Assembly (NCBI RefSeq): GCF_000003815.2
Contig: NC_049994.1
Span: forward strand, 11,225,736 to 11,289,735
Direction of reading: 5' to 3'
Length of the DNA: 64,000 nucleotides
Origin: Branchiostoma floridae
Taxonomy: Eukaryota > Chordata > Leptocardii > Amphioxiformes > Branchiostomatidae
How positions within the stretch are numbered: the first letter of the stretch is position 1; every line of letters starts with the position of its first letter. Shown here in pieces: positions 51,001-59,309 of this stretch. Position numbers and translations under genes: made by a program. The notes beneath the pieces were generated by a model. The model was not told where the DNA came from. It did not search any database and saw only the letters and a program-made list of their open reading frames with translations.

Positions 51001-53105
51001 TCCACAAGACGGCGATCACGCAGCGCTCTCACTGCGACCTAAACAGGTCATGTGTAACCTTCGCTTTTACTCTGGGTATATCATACAAAACATAAAAGTG
51101 TGACTGGGAAGGTAACAAAACACCCAAATTGTAAAAAGATTCGTTTCTTTTCTATAGAGTTCGTTGAGCGATCTGTCAAATTTTAGGTCGCAGAGAGAGC
51201 GCGGCGAGAGCGCCGTCCTAGTGGAAAGGGGGTATAAGGAATGTTTTTGAACTTCAGATGAGGTGCAGAAGCCGTGGAAGCATTCCCCGCACGTCGCCAT
51301 TATTGCGGGCGTGGCGGCGGCGGTGGCGTGGGTCATCGTGTGCACGGTGCTGGTGACCTGTATCGTACACCGCAAGAGAAAACGAAACACGGCTGCCGTG
51401 CCACGATACGCCCTACAACTCTCCTATCTGGAGGGGAAACGGAAAGGAGCGAGCGAACACGGTACATACTAGGAAGGCGTTTTTTTTGCAATGACTGGAA
51501 TACTTTATCATTCTCTCGCACACCTGCATCCATTCACTTGTATACTTGCATCCATTTAGTCATCCTCTTTGACACTTTTATCAATCAATTCATTTATTTG
51601 ATGACATGTGGTGATTAAAACTAAAAGTTATTTCAAAATTGATATATCGTTTTTGAAAATCTATATCTTTATCATCATCATTATTTTGGACGTTTACATA
51701 TTTGTTTGTGACAATCATTTCATTTTTCTACCTCACTTTCTGTACATCAATATGCTACGTTCAAATGTATTATATCTTTTATATGCATATGTCTTGAATC
51801 GTATCTTTATTTAGCAGTGCCGTGGATATAAGCCATTTTGCATGAGCGCAGCACCACTGTGTTCTATATTCTTTTGATATCGCAATAAAAGTGACTAGCA
51901 GCTTATCTTGAATATTTCATACCAGCTTAACAATGCACGCTTATTTGTTGATCTGTTTCTCGAGACCTACCTAATACGCAATGACTGTTAAGATAACGTT
52001 TTTTTATCCCTATTCTTTGAGATCTTTAGTATGCTTCTGGCTATGTTTATTTTATTGTTACCTCAAATCCTCTTGTATAGATATGTAATGATATCATGAA
52101 GATATACAATTTGAGATTAAAGCATGGTTTTAGTACTGGGTTTTACTCCCAACTTAATTTCAGAAGATGAGATTTTCAAATTGCACAATAAAGCTGTACT
52201 TATCGTTCATCTAAGCGTGCTGAGAATGAAAATGGTACTCCTATAAGCCAAGACGTATTTTAATGTTTTATCGAATGTTGTATATTTATATATTTGTATA
52301 AGAACGGAGGTACGCCCGAGTTCTCTACGACTATGACCCGAAGGATGACGACGAGCTCCGATTACGGTCGAACGACATCATCGACATCATTCGTGGTGAC
52401 AACGAGGGCTGGTGGTTCGGCTATCTGAACGGACGATGCGGACTGTTCCCTTCAAATTACGTAGAAGTCATCACAGTGACAGAAAGAGAAGGTAGCTAAA
52501 ATATCAGTTACCAAATGTTTACAGTACAGTACAATTGCCGTGATACAACAGATCATAGAAAACATATAGAATTCTAGTAAGTTACAATAAAGCAAGCCGC
52601 AATGCAGCAGACGTTATATTAGAATTAGTTTAAAACAAGACGCCAATTTGCAGCAGCTGTATGTATATAATGACAATGACAACGAAGTTTATTGCATATA
52701 TAGTATCTTATATAACGTGATCTACATATATATCAATAAAGATGTTTCGTTACACGTCGATCAAAACTCGATTTGTTTGACCAGAAACGTCATGCAAAGT
52801 GTTAAAGCATGACTGAAAAGACCACAAAATATACAACGTGTAAAAAGTTTCGTTTTTACCAATGTTAAAAATTCTTTTCGAACTATGTCATTTCGCTCAG
52901 TCACAGAGCAGCCACAGGGATGTCGATGACCCCCCCCCCCTGTAGCTTTACATTACATGTATATTCTTAATTTCACGCAGCTCTTCGGCTAGGAGTCCCA
53001 GACATCGCGATCAGCGGATGTAACGAAGAAGTCAGAGCTTCCATACGAGATAAGGCTAATAAGGTCAGGCAGAGGTGCATCCCTAGAACCTGTAGGTCTT
53101 ACTAG
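32958..53105 (+). CDS. Ig-Ig-Ig-TM-SH3 receptor-like membrane protein (whole gene, 7 exons)
   Basis: Predicted type I membrane protein of 500 residues. Coding exons are 32958-33030, 47405-47758, 48955-49245, 49642-49908, 51258-51461, 52303-52491 and 52981-53105. Every junction is phase 1, the joined length is 1503 nt including the stop, and the frame stays open throughout. Domain order: signal peptide (about 1-29), V-type Ig (30-142), I/C2-type Ig (143-239), I-type Ig (240-328), transmembrane helix (341-365), basic juxtamembrane stretch (366-371), SH3 (401-453), tail (460-500). By family knowledge such ectodomains mediate cell-cell recognition at the surface, and SH3 domains bind proline-rich partners inside the cell. 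A receptor carrying its own SH3 is unusual. Ligand and pathway cannot be read from sequence. Exon 1 and exon 7 are the least certain parts; exons 2-5 and the SH3 frame are clear. Confidence 0.8.
33031..43749 (+). other. Intron 1 of the receptor gene, first part
   Basis: No exon with matching phase and Ig character was found. Short open frames (33293-33700 +, 33601-33954 -, 35190-35570 -, 36404-36589 -, 39227-39433 +) show no domain. A CRE (TGACGTCA) directly followed by CCAAT lies at 35,008-35,019. Confidence 0.45.
35008..35015. promoter_or_regulatory. Perfect CRE next to CCAAT in intron 1
   Basis: TGACGTCA overlaps CCAAT at its end (TGACGTCACCAAT). These are consensus CREB/ATF and NF-Y sites. 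An intronic enhancer or alternative promoter is possible; chance is not excluded. Confidence 0.3.
43750..43977. mobile_element. Foldback element carrying CRE and E-box, copy 1
   Basis: Inverted ends GTAACTTCTAACATAA and, on the right, the complement of GTAACTTTCAACATAAGG. Contains TGACGTCA at 43839-43846 and CACGTG at 43863-43868, 16 nt apart. Shares its core with 57266-57466. Confidence 0.6.
43991..44277. mobile_element. Foldback element interrupted by the assembly gap
   Basis: Left GCCTCCATAGCAGGCTCTC and right GAGAGCCTGCTATGGAGGC are the outer ends of inverted arms of more than 60 bp, flanked by TA on both sides. The gap removes the centre. Confidence 0.8.
44070..44169. other. Assembly gap (100 N)
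   Basis: Exactly 100 unknown bases, probably a fixed-length placeholder. All translated frames crossing it are artefacts. Confidence 0.99.
45987..46149. repeat. 81-bp tandem duplication
   Basis: TATATACATATCTTATG at 45987 and again at 46068, followed in each copy by AAAGGCTAGTA and GGTCAAAGA. A few substitutions separate the copies. Confidence 0.85.
47245..47356 (+). mobile_element. Diverged end of the GGCCATGTTGATTTGAT family
   Basis: Resembles 23,725-23,838: GGCAACTTTTTTT, then a GAGAATGTCAACCATATAAT variant and CAGCATGGCCTTA. It ends about 48 nt upstream of exon 2, so it contributes to the 3' end of intron 1. Confidence 0.55.
47405..47758 (+). CDS. Exon 2: V-type Ig domain without canonical cysteines
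   Basis: Encodes residues 25-143. The acceptor is CACAG at 47400-47404 and the donor is GTACGT at 47759, both phase 1. The V-set hallmarks are a B strand (GQPATLSASY), the core Trp66 and the D-E-G-A-Y-Y motif at 117-122. The B-strand cysteine position is Ala53 and the F-strand position is Val123, so both halves of the usual disulfide are gone together. This pattern is known from N-terminal V domains of CD2/SLAM-, CEACAM- and HEPACAM-type adhesion molecules, and the G(x)2ALLS-Y and DEG-Y segments look closest to HEPACAM (from memory). Reading through the donor reaches a stop at 47797-47799, which would give a 157-residue secreted V-domain form. Confidence 0.85.
48040..48081. repeat. Perfect 14-bp stem with 14-nt loop in intron 2
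   Basis: GGTTTCAGTGTGAA at 48040-48053 and its exact complement at 48068-48081. Probably the abutting ends of foldback elements. Confidence 0.7.
48955..49245 (+). CDS. Exon 3: second Ig domain (I/C2-type)
   Basis: Encodes residues 143-240. The acceptor is TTCTTCTAG ending at 48954; the donor GTGAGT is at 49246; both are phase 1. The domain is complete and conventional: Cys167 in the motif VTLSC, Trp181 in LFWEKDG, and Cys221 in AGRYACVV. N-glycosylation sequons are at Asn162 (NVT) and Asn210 (NVS). The open frame continues far upstream of the acceptor, but that stretch is low-complexity intronic sequence. One domain per exon, flanked by phase-1 introns, is the usual arrangement for shuffled Ig domains. 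Confidence 0.9.
49642..49908 (+). CDS. Exon 4: third Ig domain (I-type)
   Basis: Encodes residues 240-329. The acceptor is ATTTTCCAG ending at 49641. The donor is GTTTGA at 49909, weaker than the others in this gene. Landmarks are Cys260 (ISLHC), the G-N-P-K-P turn at 264-268, Trp272, and the D-S-G-V-Y-I-C motif ending at Cys309. This is the membrane-proximal Ig domain of a standard I-set type. Sequons are Asn246 (NIT) and Asn302 (NDS). A foldback element begins only 8 nt after the donor. Confidence 0.9.
49917..50090. mobile_element. TAGTTCACC-family foldback element, copy 2 (intron 4)
   Basis: Inverted ends TGTAACGCTAGTTCACCTT and, on the right, the complement of TGTAACGTTAGTTCACCTT, then GGGTAACCTATAT motifs on both sides. 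Begins 8 nt after the exon 4 donor. Confidence 0.8.
50165..50400. repeat. ~78-bp tandem repeat, three copies (intron 4)
   Basis: The unit contains CGTTTTCCAATGCAAAGGAA, AATCTCCATAAAACT, GATAAAA and CTTCAAGAAGTATTTGAA. Copies begin at about 50171, 50249 and 50326. Confidence 0.85.
50588..50842 (-). mobile_element. GGTGGTATCTCACTGC MITE, copy D (intron 4)
   Basis: Same ends as copies A-C with TAA on both sides (50585-50587, 50843-50845). The internal CTTTACGTATTACGCAATATC shows that the element is inverted relative to A-C. Confidence 0.85.
50992..51234. mobile_element. TACCCCCTTTCCAC MITE (intron 4)
   Basis: Inverted ends TACCCCCTTTCCAC and GTGGAAAGGGGGTA, TAA on both sides (50989-50991, 51235-51237), 243 bp. 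The termini differ from copies A-D, but the interior (AAAAGTGTGACT, TTCGTTGAGCGATCTGTC) resembles theirs. Ends 23 nt before exon 5. Confidence 0.85.
51258..51461 (+). CDS. Exon 5: transmembrane helix and juxtamembrane region
   Basis: Encodes residues 329-397. A short stalk (DEVQKPWKHSPH) leads into a 25-residue hydrophobic helix at 341-365 (AIIAGVAAAVAWVIVCTVLV within it), followed by the stop-transfer cluster HRKRKR, which puts the C-terminus in the cytoplasm. Tyr379 and Tyr385 lie in the linker but neither fits a consensus ITIM. The acceptor is TTCAG ending at 51257. The donor used here, GTACAT at 51462, keeps phase 1. If it is not used, the frame adds Gly-Thr-Tyr and stops at 51470-51472, giving a 399-residue receptor without SH3; an AATAAA lies at 51884-51889. 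Confidence 0.82.
51884..51889 (+). terminator. AATAAA after the exon 5 read-through stop
   Basis: Canonical polyadenylation hexamer 412 nt after the in-frame stop (51470-51472) reached if the exon 5 donor is skipped. It would give a membrane receptor without SH3. It lies in intron 5 of the full-length model, so its use is inference. Confidence 0.35.
52303..52491 (+). CDS. Exon 6: cytoplasmic SH3 domain
   Basis: Encodes residues 397-460. The SH3 domain (401-453) is intact: the ALYDY-box equivalent VLYDY at 403-407, acidic RT loop (PKDDDELRL), WW pair at 433-434, the stretch GLFPS-N-Y-V with Pro446 and Tyr449, and ending VEVI. The spacing matches a full-length SH3, and the sequence resembles CD2AP/CIN85-type domains. 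To keep phase 1, the exon must begin after TATAAG (acceptor AG at 52301-52302). The more obvious AG at 52308-52309 would break the frame. The end is either donor GTAGCT at 52492 (phase 1, leading to exon 7) or read-through to TAA at 52497-52499, followed by AATAAA at 52586-52591. Confidence 0.8.
52586..52591 (+). terminator. AATAAA after the exon 6 read-through stop
   Basis: Canonical polyadenylation hexamer 87 nt after TAA at 52497-52499. The spacing suits a short 3' untranslated region, so the gene may end here with 461 residues instead of using exon 7. A further AATAAA is at about 52733. Confidence 0.45.
52800..52890 (+). mobile_element. Relict interior of the same MITE group (intron 6)
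   Basis: AAAGCATGACTGAAAAGACC, ATACAACGTG and TTTCGTTTTTACC follow the same order as the interiors of copies A-C. Ends are lost. Confidence 0.45.
52981..53105 (+). CDS. Exon 7: candidate C-terminal tail
   Basis: A good acceptor (CTTAATTTCACGCAG ending at 52980, with an 11-C tract about 40 nt upstream) opens a phase-1 frame that runs 40 further codons to TAG at 53103-53105. The tail (residues 460-500) is basic, contains Cys473, Cys492 and Cys497 and ends in CRSY. I recognise no domain. Support is the acceptor, the matching phase and the open frame. No close AATAAA follows the stop, and read-through of exon 6 into its own polyadenylation signal is a fair alternative end for the gene. Confidence 0.5.
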
Positions 53106-53250
53106 TACTTTACATCAACTCCAACTCGGCGCCAGAGCTGCATTAGTTAAGAGCTGACATAAGAGCATATCGAGTGTCTTCATAAAAGCATACTGGGTTC
53201 GCCGGTTCGGGGCAACAGACATACCTAGATGCATAATTGGACAAACTCCG

Positions 53251-53485
53251 TTTAGTATTCTTTATAAGAGAACTACCGCTTCACTAACTTCACTGTGTAG
53301 TACGTAAACTAGGAGGTAAGCGAGCAAACTGGTTTAAGAAGTTTGACACTGTTTGACACAACCTGTATATTGTATTCTTCATAAGAGAACTAGCACTTCA
53401 ATAACTCACGTGCACGTTAACTATATATGAGGTAAGCGAGCAAACTAGTCTAGGAAGTTTGGCACGGTTCGATACAGCCATTCGC
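53251..53485. repeat. Tandem duplication of ~117 bp
   Basis: GTATTCTTTATAAGAGAACTA/GTATTCTTCATAAGAGAACT (shown in part) recur 117 bp apart, each followed by GGTAAGCGAGCAAACT and an AAGAAGTTT/AGGAAGTTT end. Confidence 0.75.
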
Positions 53486-56400
53486 CGGCAGCAGCTACGT
53501 TTGTTATATGGTAATCTTATCTAGTTCGTCATAAGGGAATGTCCGAGCACACCCGGAAATCATTTGCAAAATTACCCAGACTGCTGTAGTAAATGTCAGA
53601 TGATTGACGCACCAGACGTTACAAATATGCACTTACGTCCTATCAGCTGCTGAAACGGTCTCAAATGGCTGTGTCATTTAGACTACGAACGCAGTTTTGA
53701 CGTATCACATTTGTATTGCGTGAATGCTTAAAACAGACCCGATTCCTCATCGTTACAGGAGTATTACCGCAGCCTACCACGCCGTCCGAAAGAGAGACCA
53801 CAGAAACCGGTTTGTCCAGCCCACCCCAATAGGAGTAGAGGCGCACCTCGACATTCAGGCCACTCAAAGTGTTGATGAACAGAACATGCTTAACGACATA
53901 TCATCCTCTATTTGTCAGCGTCGCCATGAACTTTTCTTTATTTTTCCGTTGAGAAACATAGTCTTCTACTGATCATGCAAAACAGTTAACTCGCTCACGG
54001 AAGAGTAAGGGAACCAATGATTACTGACTGTTGACAGGAAGTGCTTCAGATCTTCAAGCAACAGAAGACTTTCTAGTTTGCATTCTTCGCAATAGCCATC
54101 TTCTAGCCAATCTGCAAAAACAAGACGCTGATACAGCGCCCTCATGCGCATTCAGTGTCTAGCTGGCCGATAAGCAGGCTTCAATGTCGATGATAGGATC
54201 TTCGCTGTTGTGAGTTTATCATACAGACGGCTAAAGCCGACCAAACTGAACTGGAACATTCGTCACGTAGATTTTAGCTGCCGAGTTACAGCCACAGAAA
54301 ACGTTCTTGGAATTTCAAGCATGTGCGTCTGCGCTGAGCACTCTCGTTTTAAATCACGTCGATTCAATGACTTGGACTGAACTGTCTGGAAGAAGTACTT
54401 TCTCTCAGCTTGAGACGTTTCGAAACTGCCACGCTTGCCAGAACTTCAATTACAGAAGACTTCAAGTGTCAGAATACTTGGAACAGAACGCCAGAGGAGA
54501 AAGCTATGCTGATGGCTCTTCGACCGAACTTACAGTTTGCTGTACTCGCTGGTTTTGTTGATGAATGGCTACAGCTATGAGAACTGCCTCGTGGACCGAT
54601 CCATAGGTAGGTAAATTACCATTATCTCTCACATACAGAAATCCATTCATGAACAGGAACACTGTCGCCGGCAGTCAACAAGCTGATGACATTACTGAAA
54701 TGAAAATATCAACACCATTAGCTTCAAAGATCTAGCACGATATAAGTCACAGCGGATACAAAAAGGTTCAACTTTGTAGACAGACTATATAGTCTTTGAA
54801 TGGTGCAGAACTATTCACCAGCAAATAAATCGTCCAAGCTGTTAGAACTCGAGTCAATCAGGCCTCTCTAAGGACCCAACGTTGCCTGTTCCAATTATTG
54901 TAAAGTTGGCTAACAAAGAACTTTGAATGGTTCGTTGGCGATAGGGAGCACTAGACTTATTGCGAAAACATCGAGTAGTCAGAGCCAATGAATAAACTAG
55001 AGCGTATTGGCGGATAATGGAATGGATGGGACGTTACGTGAATGTGAAATATGAAAAAGGACGAAGGTTTAACCGGCGAGCCTGTTCTGATCGATCGTAG
55101 GGTGAGCAAAGGTCTGTCCCAGAAAAGTACTCATGAAGTTTTTATATATATAACGTACCCTCTTTTGTTTGAACATATACCCAAGGAACCGAAGGAACGA
55201 AAAAAATGTTTTAAAACAAAGGACGAACTCTTATGGTTTCAAGGTACATGTACTATGTGATGAGATGGACACAAATCTACTTTTTTTGTAACTTTATGAT
55301 GACTATGATGTTTTCTTTAGAGTACTATCCCAAACAAGAATATTAGCATCTTTTATATGTTTTTAACGAATATTTAATCTCAATGAAATGACAGCCTGAC
55401 TTTGTCGTTACAAAATGAGAGCCTGGCGACGGAAACTACCAGAGATATCTAGTACCAAACAGTAAAAACGTAGAAGCAATTAAAGAAAAACTAAATTGCC
55501 AAAAGTGAAGTATTCACGGAGGAGAGATTATCAGGAAAGCGGATTTATTCCTGTTGCATTAATTTTGATACAAACCACCTGCTTCACAGGCGTTATTCCT
55601 CCCCCTTATACCCTGAGGAACAATAGGTATCGAAGCTAAGCAATAAAACACTGGTTTTATTACCCGGGGAGACAACCTTTGTCTTGATGAATTCTGCTAG
55701 TTTGATCCATGCTCCCCTGTATCATGCCCATAGCTAACCCGAAATAAAATTAAAGTACGTCCTTCGGTGGGACTGGTAGTCCTCTTTCCATAATCATTCT
55801 ACATCGTTACAATGTTGATGTTACATATACAACATAGGGTGGCTCATGGAAAACGACATGGTAAATTTATAGATTAATGTTCGAGAAGATTCACATGTAT
55901 GTGATGGGGAGTGAGTGTCCATATGTAGATGAAGTTAAAGCAGGAGCATTATTTCAAAAGAGTAGCTTTTGTATACGCATTTCCAATGGAAAGTTGAAAA
56001 TTGTCCGTTTTTTTTTCTTTTCATAATAGCCATCTTTCATTGTTTATCGCTTAAGCGGGGGACGTCATTGGTTCCCAGCAATACCAGAGCGCTCAACAAA
56101 TTTAGTTGAACAAATCCTTTTATGCTTTTGTGTGTTTTATTGTCTCTTGAGTTATACCTGTAACGTTACGTTTCGCATGGTTATAAAGTCAAGGGTAACG
56201 TAAATCCAATTCAGGACGCAGCGACGCCGTAAGCGTGCAACAGCTTCAGGGAGATATCCGCTTTATCCCTCCAAGCTAAGCTTATAACTTTGACAGCAAA
56301 ATGCAGTCTTATAACGTTGCAGGCATGTCTATAGTCAAAACGATTGCGAGGATTCTGATCGCTACGGAATGTACATATGCATGAAGAATAGGTCATGTAT

Positions 56401-57265
56401 TGCTGCGGGTTTAGAACACAAGGAAAGAAGTAATTGCTCTAGTCTACAAATGATTGCCTCTAAGGTTTCACTCACAGCTAGCCCTGTGGACACTAATGAA
56501 ATGGATTTCTAACGACTTTTGTAATCTGCTGACGAATGATTTTCGATTACCGCTTTAAGCAGTAAACTTTAGAAATCTGTTAGGTTCAGTTAGTTTTTTC
56601 ATAGGCTTTACAGTTAATGTAATTCTACATATAGATTTGCTCATTACCAATACTGGGAAGTCCGGCAACTTGCCAAACTCTTCATAGGTCTACGGACTAC
56701 AACTCAATCTTAGGAAAAATCTATACAGGAAATGGAACCCATAAATACTAACGTTTTTAGCAGCTCCTGTAAACGGGCCGCAATTGAGTAAGCCACGGAG
56801 AGAAGAATTGTTATGATGGAAGTCAAAGAGAAATGCACAAATCATTACAACTGTAATTCAAGTAACATTGAATGATGACATCCTTTGCATCTATCTTTTA
56901 GACAACAGCGTCGACCTGGTAACAAGGAAGCATACGTTATAATGTAAAAGCTGTAAATCTGCAAAAGCAGGTAGGGAAAGTTCCTGCAACCGTATCGGCC
57001 TCATCAATTGTTGTGACAGGCTAGACTCTTATCACTGGTACCAGATTGTCCACCTGGTAACCTCCCTCCGGCAGTTTGACGAGTTGCCCACGACTTTCAT
57101 TCAAGTTGCGCATGCAACCACAACTTGTGTAAAGTGACATTTCAATTTCAGGTAAACTTTCAACGGAGTTACCAGTGTGAGGCAGGTACTTGTATCGTAG
57201 GTAATAAGAACTTAAAAGTTCGTATACGTTCTTGGTGGAAGACATTCTGGAAGTTTAGCTGTATA
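53486..57265. other. No gene seen
   Basis: Short frames on both strands (for example 54307-54561 +, 57021-57245 -) with no recognised domain. No AATAAA within 1.5 kb after the exon 7 stop; the first I see is near 54,825. Confidence 0.4.
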
Positions 57266-57466
57266 ATTTCCAACACGAAAATTGGACTTACTTTGTGAAG
57301 GAATGAACAATCCGCTGCTGCTGTGACGTCACGTTAAGCAGATAGCACACGTGACTCAATGAGTAGTGGATCATAAGTTGCAGAATGTCTATGTTAAGGG
57401 ATGGTTGTAAGGCTTCGATATAGATGGCTTCTTTAATTTTGGTAAGTCCAATTTTCCTGTTGGAAA
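57266..57466. mobile_element. Foldback element carrying CRE and E-box, copy 2
   Basis: Inverted ends ATTTCCAACACGAAAATTGG and, on the right, the complement of ATTTCCAACAGGAAAATTGG. Core TGACGTCA (57324-57331) and CACGTG (57348-57353), 16 nt apart, as in 43750-43977. Confidence 0.75.
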
Positions 57467-59112
57467 TGTTGGAAATTACAGATCAACTTCTCCAGAATAT
57501 CTCATGACTTCTTGTACTGACTTTGTTGGTTTAAAGTAAAAAAAAAACTTTGTCATGGTAAGAATGTGCTATTTGACAAATACCATAGTGAAAATCGCTG
57601 TTATTAGAAGTATTTTGCTATCTTATGCTCCATATGTGATGACTGGTTGGAATCCATTGAAAGATACCTTCCTGTCACCGGTTATAGATTTTCTTCCATC
57701 TAAGAAATAGATTGCATACCACATCAGTGTTGCGGTCCCCAGAAATGGTCTAAAATTGCAGCAATCAATCAATGTACACAGGAAAATCGTGCTGCAAGGC
57801 AAAGACTTGCAGATGACCGTCGTTCATCTATGTAAGTGACTAGGATGGGATATCAGCGTAGGCCTGAGGAATGGAAGACAACACCGATCAATTCTATACA
57901 TGTGAATCAGCGGGAGGGCATGTTTTGAATTTCATTGGGTGGTTCGCGTTTGTGTGAATAAGATATGTATAATCATTTTTGTAAGTCTAAATCTATTGAC
58001 AGATCTGCTTGCAGATATAACGCACAAAGTAAAGTTGTGTGACACTGGATGGGTACTGAATTCATGTCCACTGCTTTCTGAAAACTAAACGGGATTTTCT
58101 GTTATATCCTATGTAATGATATCGAGTCGTTCATTATAGTGACGCTGAAGAAGAGGATGGAAATCACTCAAAGCGTTTGAAAGTGTCTTCGAATCTTATC
58201 CAGTTGTAGAGATTGTCATTGAATATTGTTCACCTGAATGTCTAACCTCTATGAACGTTCTAAATTTAGCCTGGGTGCCATCCGGATAGTACTTTGCTTC
58301 GACGTTTATAATAGATTGTACACAGTCGCTTCTCTGTCATTCCGTCTGGGAACGTCGACATCTCTAGCGATTGGAATATTCAATTTTCGTCCAAATTATG
58401 GACAAGGGTGCTGAGTGGTTCCATTTGGGCAATAGTTTGCTCTTATGTAGGCTACTTCTGCCCGAAATTGGCAAGAAACATGAAATGGCTAACTGATCGT
58501 TGTATTCAGACAATTGTTGGAACGTCTGTTCGAACGAGCGCTCTAGGAGCCACTAAAAGATTAGAATATACATTCCCACAATTTTAGAGTCCTTTATCTT
58601 GTCTGTATCTGATGTTTGTCTGGTCCTGATACTTTTTTTTAGATCGAATTTCCGGTTACAGAATAATTCGAAGTCGTCTGAGAAATAATGCTAATACCGT
58701 GCCATACTTACTGTAAAGCTTTTTTTCTATCTATGGAAACGTATTAGTAATCTACATCTGTTGGCGCCGTTTAAATTGGTTGTTTGCAGCGTCTGCCAAT
58801 CTAGAAAGCTGTTAGGGATCTGCCTAGAAGATGCCGACTACGAAATCGGCTGGTTTCAATCTCACCACGTCGCTTACAGTAATCACTTAGGCTGTGCTGC
58901 AATGCATTGGGCGTATGGGTTGAATGGATTGAACGTCTAGGTCTGTTGTAACCGTAACCACTTTTTATAGTTATTGAATAATCTTAATTTGCAATCTCAT
59001 GGCCAAAGACTTATTGCAAGGGAATACACAGATACAACAACGCAAAAATGTAAAGAACATTTAATCTATAAATCTATATGGTGTTTCCACGTTCATTACT
59101 GTGAATGTATAT
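57467..59112. other. No gene seen
   Basis: AT-rich sequence without a supportable open frame or repeat. Confidence 0.45.

Positions 59113-59309
<197 letters not shown>

Noticed and set aside
51367-51472. ITIM/ITAM motif in the juxtamembrane linker
   Set aside because: Tyr379 and Tyr385 lack the residues required at -2 and +3.
57021-57245. 74-codon minus-strand frame beginning at ATG
   Set aside because: Protein-like composition but no known domain, and it abuts a foldback element; could not be supported.
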